A program made the position numbers and the translations under genes. A DNA stretch of 64,000 nucleotides from Singulisphaera sp. GP187 (GTDB taxonomy: Bacteria > Planctomycetota > Phycisphaerae > Phycisphaerales > SM1A02), in contig CAMAXY010000002.1 of NCBI GenBank assembly GCA_945862215.1, positions 1 to 64,000 of the forward strand, read 5' to 3'. The notes under the pieces are model-generated. The model made no database searches. It was not told the DNA's origin and saw only the letters and a list, made by a program, of their open reading frames with translations. This document shows, in pieces, positions 1-7,583 of this stretch. Each line of letters opens with the position of its first letter. Position 1 is the first letter of the stretch.

Positions 1-66
1 GCATGCCCCAATTTCAGAGCATGTCAAAATGAACCTGTCAAAATCAGCGGAAATTTTGCTTTTGCG

Positions 67-1596
67 CTAGTACGCCTTGGCCCAAACCACCCTTTGGGGG
101 CTCGGAGCGCCGGTTATCACGCACTTTCCAGGTTCATTTCCCATTTCAAGGGGAATGCAGCGAACGGTCACGCCGAGGCGATCTTTGATTTGGGCTTCAA
201 CCTTTGGATCGCCGCAGAAGTGAGCGAGCGCAAAGCCACCATGAATCGGCGTTGGCACATTCTCCGCAACCTTTGGCGCAGCAAAGTATGCCTCGAATTC
301 TTTTGCATCATCGATCACCTTCGTGTTTGCAATGCGAAAATCGTTCGCACGCTTGAAGAGCCCATCTTGAATCTCTTGCAGAAGTGCGGAAATCCCTTGA
401 ATGAAATCACCGCGCTTGACTGCCAACTTTTCCTTATGCGGCTTGTCGCGCCGCGCCATAAAGACGCTGTCGGCAGCCATATCTCGTGGCCCGACTTCCA
501 CTCGCACAGGAACGCCTTTCTTGATCCAGTTCCATGCCTTGTCGCCGCCGCGCATATCACGCTCATCGAGTTGCACTTGTACAGGTCGTCCATCGAATGA
601 TTGTTTGCGAAGTTCGTCTGCAAGCGATCGCGTCCACGCTTGAATCGCCGCTGCATCTTCGGGCTTGTGAACGACGGGAATAATCACCACATGTGCTGGA
701 GCCAACTTCGGCGGCAAGATCAAACCATCATCATCGGAGTGAGTCATGATCATCGCGCCGACAAGGCGAGTGCTGACTCCCCATGATGTCGTCCACGCAA
801 ACTGGCGTTCGCCTTGCGCATCCAAGAATTGAATCTCACTTGCTTTGGCAAAGTTCTGTCCCAAGAAATGACTTGTTCCTGCTTGAAGCGCGCGACGATC
901 TTGCATCATCGCTTCAATGCAATACGTATCGACCGCGCCTGGAAATCGTTCGCCGTCAGTCTTGCGTCCTTGCACAACTGGCATCGCCATCCATCCTTCT
1001 GCAAAGTTGGCGTAGACCTTGAGCATTTTCATCGTCTCTTCAACAGCTTCTTCACGCGTGGAATGAGCCGTATGACCTTCTTGCCAAAGAAATTCCGTTG
1101 TCCGCAGAAAAAGTCGAGTCCGCATTTCCCACCGAACAACATTCGCCCATTGATTGATCAACAGCGGCAAATCGCGATAACTCTGAACCCACTTTGCATA
1201 CGTTGCACCAATAATCGTTTCCGAAGTTGGTCGAACAACAAGTGGTTCTTCCAACTCTCCAGCGGGAATAAGTTTCCCATCAGGTCCCATCTCCAGCCTG
1301 TGATGCGTGACGACCGCACATTCCTTTGCGAATCCATCGACATGCGCCGCTTCCTTTTCCAAGAACGACACAGGAATGAACAGTGGGAAATAGGCGTTGC
1401 TATGTCCAGTCTCTTTGAACATTCCATCAAGGACCCGCTGCATATTTTCCCAGATCGCATATCCCCAAGGCTTAATGACCATGCACCCACGCACCGCAGA
1501 ATTTTCTGCCAGATCCGCAGCGCGGACCACTTGTTGATACCACTCAGAATAATTTTCAGAACGCGTTGGGGTGATCGCCGTCGTTGGGTTTGCCAT
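67..1596 (-). CDS. proS: Prolyl-tRNA synthetase (ProS, short archaeal/eukaryote-like type)
   Basis: Charges tRNA-Pro with proline in the cytoplasm. The 509-residue protein shows class II synthetase motifs: RPTSET at residues 122-127 and RTTEFLWQEGHTAH at 165-178 (motif 2 region), followed by an anticodon-binding domain in the last third. The large editing insertion of the long bacterial ProS is absent, and the length fits the short archaeal/eukaryote-like form also found in some bacteria. The ATG at 1596 gives a normal N-terminus (MANPTTAITP). It is the last gene of a minus-strand run that starts at tRNA-Thr, 42 bases after the CHAD gene, and could be co-transcribed with it. Identification is secure. 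Confidence 0.97.
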   Translation of the reverse strand: MANPTTAITPTRSENYSEWYQQVVRAADLAENSAVRGCMVIKPWGYAIWENMQRVLDGMFKETGHSNAYFPLFIPVSFLEKEAAHVDGFAKECAVVTHHRLEMGPDGKLIPAGELEEPLVVRPTSETIIGATYAKWVQSYRDLPLLINQWANVVRWEMRTRLFLRTTEFLWQEGHTAHSTREEAVEETMKMLKVYANFAEGWMAMPVVQGRKTDGERFPGAVDTYCIEAMMQDRRALQAGTSHFLGQNFAKASEIQFLDAQGERQFAWTTSWGVSTRLVGAMIMTHSDDDGLILPPKLAPAHVVIIPVVHKPEDAAAIQAWTRSLADELRKQSFDGRPVQVQLDERDMRGGDKAWNWIKKGVPVRVEVGPRDMAADSVFMARRDKPHKEKLAVKRGDFIQGISALLQEIQDGLFKRANDFRIANTKVIDDAKEFEAYFAAPKVAENVPTPIHGGFALAHFCGDPKVEAQIKDRLGVTVRCIPLEMGNEPGKCVITGAPSPQRVVWAKAY

Positions 1597-1638
1597 GAAC
1601 CAAGCATAAGCGCAACACGGTAGAAGAGATGTTGAGGA

Positions 1639-2691
1639 TCACGATTGCTTGATGCGTTGATTCATCATCTGCAGCATCTCAGCTGAAGTCGCTGTGAGCG
1701 CACAACGAGATTGCTTGCGAGCCGAGCGAATCGCCTTCGCGCGCAGTGCGAGAGCTCTTTTGGCTAAAGCCCGACCTTCGGCCGTTGTTCCTTCGATCTT
1801 GTCGGCAAGCAAAGCAAGATCTCGCGCACGACCTAAATTTTCTGCTGCAGAACGAAGTCGATTTCGCGCTGAATATTCTTTGCGACCGATGCATCCGCCC
1901 AAGGCCGCCATCTGATCTGCGAGTCGCTGAAATTTCTTGCGGGTTTCATGCAATTCCGTTTCGCCAAGACCAAGCCAAGCACGATGAGCCAAGCCTCGCG
2001 CATTTTGCCATGTCTTGGAAAATTGAGCGGTCACTTCATACCAGTCCAAGGGCGAGCCCGAATAGAGACGCATGGCTCTCTGTGCAATGCCAATAGATTC
2101 CAATGCTTCTTCGATGCACTTGGATGATGGAGCGAGATGCGTTACATGAGTTGCCCCATCAGCAGCAGTTGTTAATGGTTGACCACGAAGCGCACAGAGT
2201 TCTTCAAGTAATGAGGCGAGCGCGTCGCGTTGACGCGTTTCAGCCAAGCTTGCCTTTGCGCGACGGATGCCAGCTCGTGCCAGAATGCGACCCTGCGGAA
2301 ATCCTGGCTGAAGCAAATCACGCAGCGCTTGCAATCGTTTCAGCCCTCTGCGCGAACGATGAATTCCTGCGAGTCGCTCGATCAACGGCTGCGACTCATT
2401 GGATGCCAACGCAATTCCTTTTCGAACTGAAGAAAATTCTGCTGCGAGGATCGCGCGTGCGGTCACTCTTGCTGGCTGCGAACAATCAAGTCGCAAGACG
2501 CTTTGATCAATAGCGTCAGCTGCAATTGGGTTGGTGTCCGGCAACAGCGTTTTTTCGCGCAACACTTGCAAATTGGCGGACAAAATTTGCGAAGACGCTT
2601 CGCGCGATTTTCGCATGCGATCAGCAGCTTTTAACGCTTCGCGAGGCAGGAGAGTCTGGGTCTGCCGAATGATCTTCATATTTTGATTCAT
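1639..2691 (-). CDS. CHAD domain protein
   Basis: A 350-residue, strongly basic, helix-rich protein. The CHAD fold consists of two helical repeats with conserved basic residues, seen here as HRSRRGLKRLQALRDLL (about 111-127) and HETRKKFQRLADQM (248-261), followed by the typical LGRARDLALLADKIE stretch (286-300). CHAD proteins are known to bind inorganic polyphosphate and often sit with CYTH/triphosphatase domains; no CYTH partner lies nearby. No signal peptide or membrane segment is visible, so it is probably cytoplasmic. It starts 17 bases after the lipoprotein gene. A second possible ATG is at codon 5. The family call is good; the cellular role is inferred. Confidence 0.85.
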   Translation of the reverse strand: MNQNMKIIRQTQTLLPREALKAADRMRKSREASSQILSANLQVLREKTLLPDTNPIAADAIDQSVLRLDCSQPARVTARAILAAEFSSVRKGIALASNESQPLIERLAGIHRSRRGLKRLQALRDLLQPGFPQGRILARAGIRRAKASLAETRQRDALASLLEELCALRGQPLTTAADGATHVTHLAPSSKCIEEALESIGIAQRAMRLYSGSPLDWYEVTAQFSKTWQNARGLAHRAWLGLGETELHETRKKFQRLADQMAALGGCIGRKEYSARNRLRSAAENLGRARDLALLADKIEGTTAEGRALAKRALALRAKAIRSARKQSRCALTATSAEMLQMMNQRIKQS

Positions 2692-2708
2692 TCGACAACT
2701 CGCAATGA

Positions 2709-3230
2709 CTATTGTTGCGCGGGCTTCGCTTGCTGGACAACTGCTAGAGGCGTGTTACAAGTCGGCGCATCAACTGGCACCAACCAGAATTGGAGCATGG
2801 TTGGATAGTAAGGTTGAGCCATTGAGCCAACGAAATGCACTGTCGCTAACTGATAGATGCCCTCGGTTGGATAGACGACATCGACTTCTGCTCGTGCGCC
2901 AGACAATCGCACTTGGCGAATGGACCAGACATGCGTATCGCCAACTGTCATCGGTCGGCCAATTCCAAGTCGTTTTCCAACGCCTGTCCAAACCTGTACT
3001 GGAGTCGTCGGTGGCAAGTTGTAAACCAATTCTTGATCTGGCGAAGTGCGTTGATGCGCAAACTTCAGCGCATCCGCCATCAAGTTTGGCATTGGCTGCA
3101 AACTTGGATCTGCCTTTGGGGCTCCCTGATATTCGGGATAGGTCATCGTGGCAGTGCAGCCCGATATGGAAAGCGCGACGGCGATGGCAGCCGTAAATGA
3201 AAGTGCTTTGATAAGGATTTGTTTGCGCAT
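2709..3230 (-). CDS. Hypothetical lipoprotein
   Basis: The 173-residue product begins MRKQILIKALSF, followed by a hydrophobic stretch ending in the lipobox-like ALSISGC, so it is probably exported and lipid-anchored at Cys24. The rest has no domain I recognise; it is rich in beta-type residues with a central VWTGVGKRLGIGRPMTVGD stretch. I placed the start at 3230 because the lipoprotein signal begins there and GAGAGG lies about 8 bases upstream. The open frame runs further upstream into nusG without a plausible N-terminus. It sits between nusG (55-base gap) and the CHAD gene. No function can be assigned. Confidence 0.75.
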   Translation of the reverse strand: MRKQILIKALSFTAAIAVALSISGCTATMTYPEYQGAPKADPSLQPMPNLMADALKFAHQRTSPDQELVYNLPPTTPVQVWTGVGKRLGIGRPMTVGDTHVWSIRQVRLSGARAEVDVVYPTEGIYQLATVHFVGSMAQPYYPTMLQFWLVPVDAPTCNTPLAVVQQAKPAQQ

Positions 3231-3285
3231 CAAGCAGCCTCTCGTTGGGTCGTATGCGATTCGTTTCTCGTCCAACCGACGCGCA

Positions 3286-4134
3286 TCACTTCTCTGCGCG
3301 TTGAACAAACCAATATTCCATATCGATCGGCGCTTGACGACCGAAGATCGTGACGAGCACCCGGACCTGGCCCTTGTCCGGGAATACTTCGTCGATCGTT
3401 CCTTCGTAGCCTTGGAAAGCACCTTCTTTGATGGTGACATTGTCGCCCTTGTGCAAATCCATTTTCAATTGCGGCGCTTCTTGCGCAGGCTTCGAATCGA
3501 ACAACATCTTTTCGACTTCGACAACTGACATCGGAGTCGGACGACCTGCAGTACCGACGAAATCGCCGACACCCGTCGTTTCTTTGATCAAGAAAAATAC
3601 GTCTTGGGGAATGCGACCATCTGGCTCGAGGCGCATTTCAACGAAGACATATCCTGGATAGAGTTTTGTTTCAGTGACAGTTTGCTTGCCTTGCTTGCCG
3701 AGCACTTTCACCTTTTCGGTTGGAACCATGATTCGACCAACAAGTGATTCCATACCTTCGATCTGAACTTTTCGAAGCAGAGTTCCTCGGACGGAATCTT
3801 CTTTATTGCTTGCAACGCGAAGAACGAACCAATCCATTCCTTCGCGGAACATTGGCATATCGCCTTCAGCAATCGGAGCAATCTCTCTTGGCTCTGCTGG
3901 AATCGTGATGCGTGTTGTTTCCACACCCATGACTCGCGAAGTTGTTGCGGGTCGCGCTTCGCCTGATCGAATAGCTCGCAGATTTCGCGGGCCAGCAGGT
4001 TCGGCGACAACAACTTCAGCCTTTGGCTTTCGCTTTGCTTTCGTCTTCGCTTCGACTGCCTTGCCTTCAACTGGCGTGGCTTCGTTCTCTTGTGACTCAG
4101 AGAAATTCGGATCGTTTTCGTCAGATGTATTCAT
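3286..4134 (-). CDS. nusG: Transcription termination/antitermination factor NusG, extended N-terminus
   Basis: NusG binds RNA polymerase through its NGN domain and couples it to Rho or to ribosomal S10 through its KOW domain. Here NGN starts near residue 101 (DWFVLRVASNKE) and the KOW segment (KGDNVTIKEGAFQGYEG) lies near 230-250. Before NGN there is a charged, low-complexity extension of about 100 residues not found in E. coli NusG. The ATG at 4134 follows the secE stop by one base; an earlier in-frame ATG at 4215 lies inside secE and is unlikely. The linked rplK-rplA genes that normally follow are absent. Confidence 0.96.
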   Translation of the reverse strand: MNTSDENDPNFSESQENEATPVEGKAVEAKTKAKRKPKAEVVVAEPAGPRNLRAIRSGEARPATTSRVMGVETTRITIPAEPREIAPIAEGDMPMFREGMDWFVLRVASNKEDSVRGTLLRKVQIEGMESLVGRIMVPTEKVKVLGKQGKQTVTETKLYPGYVFVEMRLEPDGRIPQDVFFLIKETTGVGDFVGTAGRPTPMSVVEVEKMLFDSKPAQEAPQLKMDLHKGDNVTIKEGAFQGYEGTIDEVFPDKGQVRVLVTIFGRQAPIDMEYWFVQRAEK

Positions 4135-4135
4135 G

Positions 4136-4534
4136 TCAAGTACCTGGTTCCAATACGCGGAGTTGCACAAAGAGGAAGAAGAATGCTTGATCGAAGACAA
4201 AGCAGAACAAGGCAATCACCACGCTGGTAAAAATCACGATGATCGTTGAACTCGTGACTTCTCGTCTCGTTGGCCAACTGACTTTCTTCATTTCTGTTTC
4301 AGTTGCAACCATAAAGTCAACACTTGTCACATTGCGTGCAGTGAACATGTAAATGAACGGACAGCACAAAGCGACGAAGAGTCCACCGATTCCCCAAGAA
4401 AGAAAAATTGGATTGATTCCCCAATTGACGGTTGCGAAGATGTCATGAAGCCACAAACCACCGAGCATGGCGATCACTCCACCTGCCGTCGCGGATATCA
4501 CACGAGTCCAATAGCCTTGTCCAAGTTTGTACAT
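4136..4534 (-). CDS. secE: Preprotein translocase subunit SecE
   Basis: Small membrane subunit of the SecYEG channel. The 132-residue protein has the family signature EMKKVSWPTRREV (about residues 81-93) just before the last membrane helix (STIIVIFTSVVIALFCFVF). Two further hydrophobic segments near residues 12-30 and 44-64 make it a three-helix SecE like that of E. coli rather than the single-helix form. It lies 74 bases downstream of tRNA-Trp and is followed one base later by nusG, the classical secE-nusG pair. Confidence 0.95.
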   Translation of the reverse strand: MYKLGQGYWTRVISATAGGVIAMLGGLWLHDIFATVNWGINPIFLSWGIGGLFVALCCPFIYMFTARNVTSVDFMVATETEMKKVSWPTRREVTSSTIIVIFTSVVIALFCFVFDQAFFFLFVQLRVLEPGT

Positions 4535-4608
4535 GTCTTTATGGTTCCGTTTCGAATGATTCTGTCGTGACTATGCAAACAATGCGGATAAAACCTCAAT
4601 CAAGAAAA

Positions 4609-4681
4609 CACGCCGAGAGGGGATCGAACCCACGACCTGCGGATTTGGAATCCGCTGCTCTACCAGCTGAGCTATCGGCGT
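4609..4681 (-). tRNA. tRNA-Trp (CCA anticodon)
   Basis: The reverse strand folds into a complete 73-nt cloverleaf: acceptor ACGCCGA pairing with TCGGCGT, D stem GCTC/GAGC, anticodon stem GCGGA/TCCGC with loop TTCCAAA (anticodon CCA), T arm GTGGG-TTCGATC-CCCTC, and discriminator G. CCA is not encoded. It lies between rpmG and secE, as in many bacterial tuf-secE regions, and is probably processed from the same transcript. Confidence 0.97.
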
Positions 4682-4702
4682 CTCGGCGAAAAGAAACCAC
4701 GT

Positions 4703-4882
4703 TTATTTCCGCTTGATTTTGTGAAGGGTGTGCCGACGAAGACGGGGACTGAACTTCTTGAAGCCAAGCTTCACTTTCTCCAGAATTCCGCCTTTTACGC
4801 GGATTTCTGTTCGATAGTTCAAGTCACCGGTTTCGGTGCACTGCAACCACACATATTCACGGTCGAGACTTTTCTTTGCCAT
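4703..4882 (-). CDS. rpmG: 50S ribosomal protein L33 (bL33)
   Basis: A 59-residue basic protein, MAKKSLDREYVWLQC..., ending HTLHKIKRK. The FSPRLRRHTLHK segment is the hallmark of bL33, a structural protein of the large ribosomal subunit near the E site. The zinc-ribbon cysteines are mostly missing (a single Cys at 15), so this is a zinc-independent type. The ATG at 4882 lies 4 bases after the tuf stop, and tRNA-Trp follows 21 bases after the rpmG stop. The tuf-rpmG-(tRNA-Trp)-secE-nusG order is widely conserved. Confidence 0.95.
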   Translation of the reverse strand: MAKKSLDREYVWLQCTETGDLNYRTEIRVKGGILEKVKLGFKKFSPRLRRHTLHKIKRK

Positions 4883-4886
4883 TGAG

Positions 4887-6095
4887 TTACTTCACAATCT
4901 TGGTGACAACACCAGAGCCGACTGTCTTTCCACCTTCGCGGACTGCGAAGCGGACTCCGACTTCCATTGCAACGCCTTTTCCTTCAAGATCAACCTTCAA
5001 GTTGACGTTGTCGCCAGGCATGCACATTTCAGCGCCGACGAGGTCGAGCTTGCCTGTGATGTCTGTCGTGCGGAAGTAAAACTGTGGCTTGTATCCGGAG
5101 AAGAACGGCGAATGACGTCCGCCTTCTTCCTTCGTGAGCACATAGACCTGCGCTTCGAATTCGGTGTGCGGCTTGATCGAACCTGGCTTGCAAAGAACTT
5201 GGCCACGCTCGATGTCGCTCTTTTCAACACCACGGAGGAGGCAACCAACGTTGTCACCAGCCATACCCGAATCGAGAGTCTTCTGGAACATTTCGACGCC
5301 GGTGACAGTGGTCTTGATCGCTTCAGGTCGAAGTCCGACGACTTCGATTTCCTCGCCGACCTTGATCATGCCGCGCTCGATACGACCAGTCGCGACAGTT
5401 CCACGACCCTTGATCGAGAAAACGTCTTCGACGGACATAAGGAACGGCTTGTCAACTTCACGCGTTGGTTCTGGGATGTATGAATCGATTGCATCCATCA
5501 GATTTGCAATGCACTGACTCTTCTCTGCATCCTTTGGATTCATCAGAGCAGGGTAAGCCGCGCCGCGAACGATTGGAATCTCAGATGCTGGGAAGTCATA
5601 CTTCTTGAGCAGATCACGAACTTCTTCTTCGACGAGATCGATGAGTTCCGCGTCCTCAACGGTGTCAACCTTGTTCAGGAAGACCACGATGCGCGGTACG
5701 CCAACCTGACGAGCGAGAAGAACGTGCTCGCGAGTCTGTGGCATCACGCCGTCGTAAGCAGAAACCACGAGAATTGCGCCGTCCATCTGTGCAGCGCCAG
5801 TGATCATGTTCTTGACATAATCAGCATGGCCTGGGCAATCGACGTGTGCGTAATGACGAGCACCAGTCTCATACTCAACGTGCGATGTTGCAATCGTCAC
5901 GATCTTGGTTGGATCTCGGCGGCCTTCACTCTCGGACGCCTTTGCAACTTGGTCATAGCTGACCGGCTTGCAGAAGCCGCGTGCAGATTGGACCGCAGTG
6001 ATCGCCGCAGTGAGCGTCGTCTTTCCGTGATCGATGTGTCCGATTGTTCCCACGTTAACGTGAGGCTTTGTGCGATTAAAATTTTCTTTTGCCAT
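4887..6095 (-). CDS. tuf: Elongation factor Tu
   Basis: GTPase that delivers aminoacyl-tRNA to the ribosome. The 402-residue protein has the P-loop [10 protein letters not shown] (19-28, with Ile where most EF-Tu have Val), DCPGH, and NKVD. All three domains appear present, ending TKIVK. Switch I is unusual: in place of RGITINTSHVEYE it reads [14 protein letters not shown], keeping the Mg-coordinating Thr and the distal half but losing the Arg-Gly. From memory, other planctomycete EF-Tu proteins share such a change. It is preceded by tRNA-Thr (66-base gap) and followed by rpmG. Confidence 0.98.
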   Translation of the reverse strand: MAKENFNRTKPHVNVGTIGHIDHGKTTLTAAITAVQSARGFCKPVSYDQVAKASESEGRRDPTKIVTIATSHVEYETGARHYAHVDCPGHADYVKNMITGAAQMDGAILVVSAYDGVMPQTREHVLLARQVGVPRIVVFLNKVDTVEDAELIDLVEEEVRDLLKKYDFPASEIPIVRGAAYPALMNPKDAEKSQCIANLMDAIDSYIPEPTREVDKPFLMSVEDVFSIKGRGTVATGRIERGMIKVGEEIEVVGLRPEAIKTTVTGVEMFQKTLDSGMAGDNVGCLLRGVEKSDIERGQVLCKPGSIKPHTEFEAQVYVLTKEEGGRHSPFFSGYKPQFYFRTTDITGKLDLVGAEMCMPGDNVNLKVDLEGKGVAMEVGVRFAVREGGKTVGSGVVTKIVK

Positions 6096-6161
6096 GTCTA
6101 ATTACTCCGTTGAGTCGCCTGAAGAGTTCTGAAGCAGACACCCAACACGAGTGCCTACGGA

Positions 6162-6233
6162 AGCCACCGAAGGGGATTGAACCCTCGACCTCACCCTTAC
6201 CAAGGGTGTGCTCTACCACTGAGCTACGGTGGC
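6162..6233 (-). tRNA. tRNA-Thr (GGT anticodon)
   Basis: The reverse strand gives a 72-nt cloverleaf: acceptor GCCACCG/CGGTGGC, D arm GCTC...GAGC, anticodon stem CACCC/GGGTG with loop TTGGTAA (anticodon GGT), T arm GAGGG-TTCAATC-CCCTT (one G-T pair), discriminator T. CCA is not encoded. It sits directly upstream of tuf, the same arrangement as thrT-tufB in E. coli, and is likely co-transcribed with it. Confidence 0.96.
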
Positions 6234-6245
6234 GTTCCCGAGATG

Positions 6246-6267
6246 AAAAACCGCCCTCATCGGGCGG
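6246..6267 (-). terminator. Intrinsic-terminator-like hairpin upstream of tRNA-Thr
   Basis: On the minus strand CCGCCC-GATGA-GGGCGG is followed by TTTTT: a six-pair, all-GC stem with a U tract. It lies 139 bases downstream of the pseudopilin gene and only 12 bases before the first base of tRNA-Thr. It could end transcription from the pseudopilin gene, or act as an attenuator or processing element in the tRNA-tuf leader. Confidence 0.6.
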
Positions 6268-6406
6268 CGGGAGGGTAAGTGTATCGACATTCCAAATCCC
6301 TACAAGTAGGTTGAACTGTCATTTTTGAAAATTAGAATTTAAAGATGAAAGAGCAGGACTGAAGTCCAACTTTTTTGGGAGACGCCGAAGAAACCAAAGA
6401 AATAAA

Positions 6407-7462
6407 TTATGGCGCTGGTGGCGGGTTATCGGATCTGTCTAGGTTGGAAATTTTTAGTCCGCGAGGATCTGGATCATTTGGACCTAGGGCTGGCGGATCC
6501 GCTGGACTTGTGAAAAAACCGCCTTGTAAGTCCTGAATCTTGTCCCACCGAGTTTCGATTTGCACATGTCCATCCAAGCAGAGGAAGAGACAAGAGTCGC
6601 CGGGATATCGAAAATCAACTTCGCAAAGGTCAATGACGGCAGAGCCAGAAGTGACAGGAGTTGGAGTTCCTTGCCAAGGATCAGCGAGGGGTTTAATCAC
6701 CTCTCCTGCACGGCTATCCACAAGATAAACAGCGTTGGCTGGATAGAGAATTTGGCTCGATGGGTAATAGCGTGGCAACTGGCCAGCTGCAGCCACTCCA
6801 GTTCCGCCAGTTCCAATCCACGGTGCAGCACTGAAAAAATTATTCGCAGCGAAATATCCTGGATGGTCAAACTCGAGGCTTGATGCGCCGATTCCCCACG
6901 GCGTTGCTTCATCAACTGGTGGATCTGTCGCAGCCGCGAATGGTTTCTTCATACCAACCGGCGAGCGAAGAATGTTTTTGGAATAACCAGAATGAGCCTC
7001 ATAGACAAACCTGTCAGGCGAGTCATATTGATAGGTGTAAAGATTGCTTTCTCCATCCGCACTTGGCATAACAAACGAACCCATATTGGCTGTCGTCCAA
7101 AGAATGTCCGCCCACGTTCCAACGCGAGCAGGACCCAACGGCGGTGCCGATGGGGCGGATTTACGCATTGGCCCAGCATAAAAAGGGAGAACTGGCGCTG
7201 GAACAGGCTGTCGATGATCAAATTCGCTTGGCAATATTCGGTCGCGATTGTCGGTGGTATATCCCTGCATCAATGTTGCGATTTGCCGCATATTGTTTTG
7301 GCTTGCAGCCATCTGACTATTTGCTTTCGCAATTCCTAGCGCAGGCAGCAACAATGCGATCAGCAACGCAATGATTGCGATCACAACCATGATTTCAACA
7401 AGTGTGAAGCCACTCTTCTGGTCGCGTGAGTTGGTTGAATATGCAGTGGGTTTCATACGCAT
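6407..7462 (-). CDS. Prepilin-type N-terminal cleavage/methylation domain protein (type II pseudopilin-like)
   Basis: The protein begins with a short basic leader and the prepilin peptidase site KSG-FTLVEIMVVIAIIALLIALLLPAL, a type IV pilin/pseudopilin helix that holds the protein in the inner membrane until assembly. Behind it comes SQMAASQNNMRQIATLMQGY and a roughly 300-residue exported domain with a CLDGHVQ segment near the end, as in the large pseudopilin-like families of planctomycetes and Lentisphaerae. The start is uncertain: ATGs lie at 7507, 7462 and 7456 with no clear Shine-Dalgarno site; 7462 gives an 18-residue leader. No other secretion gene is near, so its assembly partners must be elsewhere. 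Confidence 0.85.
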   Translation of the reverse strand: MRMKPTAYSTNSRDQKSGFTLVEIMVVIAIIALLIALLLPALGIAKANSQMAASQNNMRQIATLMQGYTTDNRDRILPSEFDHRQPVPAPVLPFYAGPMRKSAPSAPPLGPARVGTWADILWTTANMGSFVMPSADGESNLYTYQYDSPDRFVYEAHSGYSKNILRSPVGMKKPFAAATDPPVDEATPWGIGASSLEFDHPGYFAANNFFSAAPWIGTGGTGVAAAGQLPRYYPSSQILYPANAVYLVDSRAGEVIKPLADPWQGTPTPVTSGSAVIDLCEVDFRYPGDSCLFLCLDGHVQIETRWDKIQDLQGGFFTSPADPPALGPNDPDPRGLKISNLDRSDNPPPAP

Positions 7463-7555
7463 AACTATTTTCTGTCGCAAATCGATTCGTTTCAAATCTA
7501 TACGCATTCTATAGAGATAGCGATGCTTGAACCCTGAGTCCTTAAAGACCTTACC

Positions 7556-7583
7556 CCTTAGCCCATACTCCTTAGCCCATACT
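7556..7583. repeat. Tandem 14-bp duplication across the rho stop codon
   Basis: Two perfect copies of CCTTAGCCCATACT lie head to tail (7556-7569 and 7570-7583). On the rho strand each copy reads AGTATGGGCTAAGG, so the rho stop codon TAA and the codons before it are duplicated just downstream of the gene. Confidence 0.9.

Noticed and set aside
22-44. Direct repeat TGTCAAAAT (minus-strand TTGACA twice) downstream of proS
   Set aside because: It could be -35 boxes for a gene beyond the left edge, but no -10 at the right spacing can be seen inside the window.
814-1623. Long plus-strand open frame (269 codons) across proS
   Set aside because: It is antisense to an unmistakable proS, has an Arg/Ser/His-rich composition typical of a shadow frame, and no start context.
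4432-4716. Plus-strand frame covering tRNA-Trp
   Set aside because: It contains the reverse complement of a clear tRNA and has no protein features.
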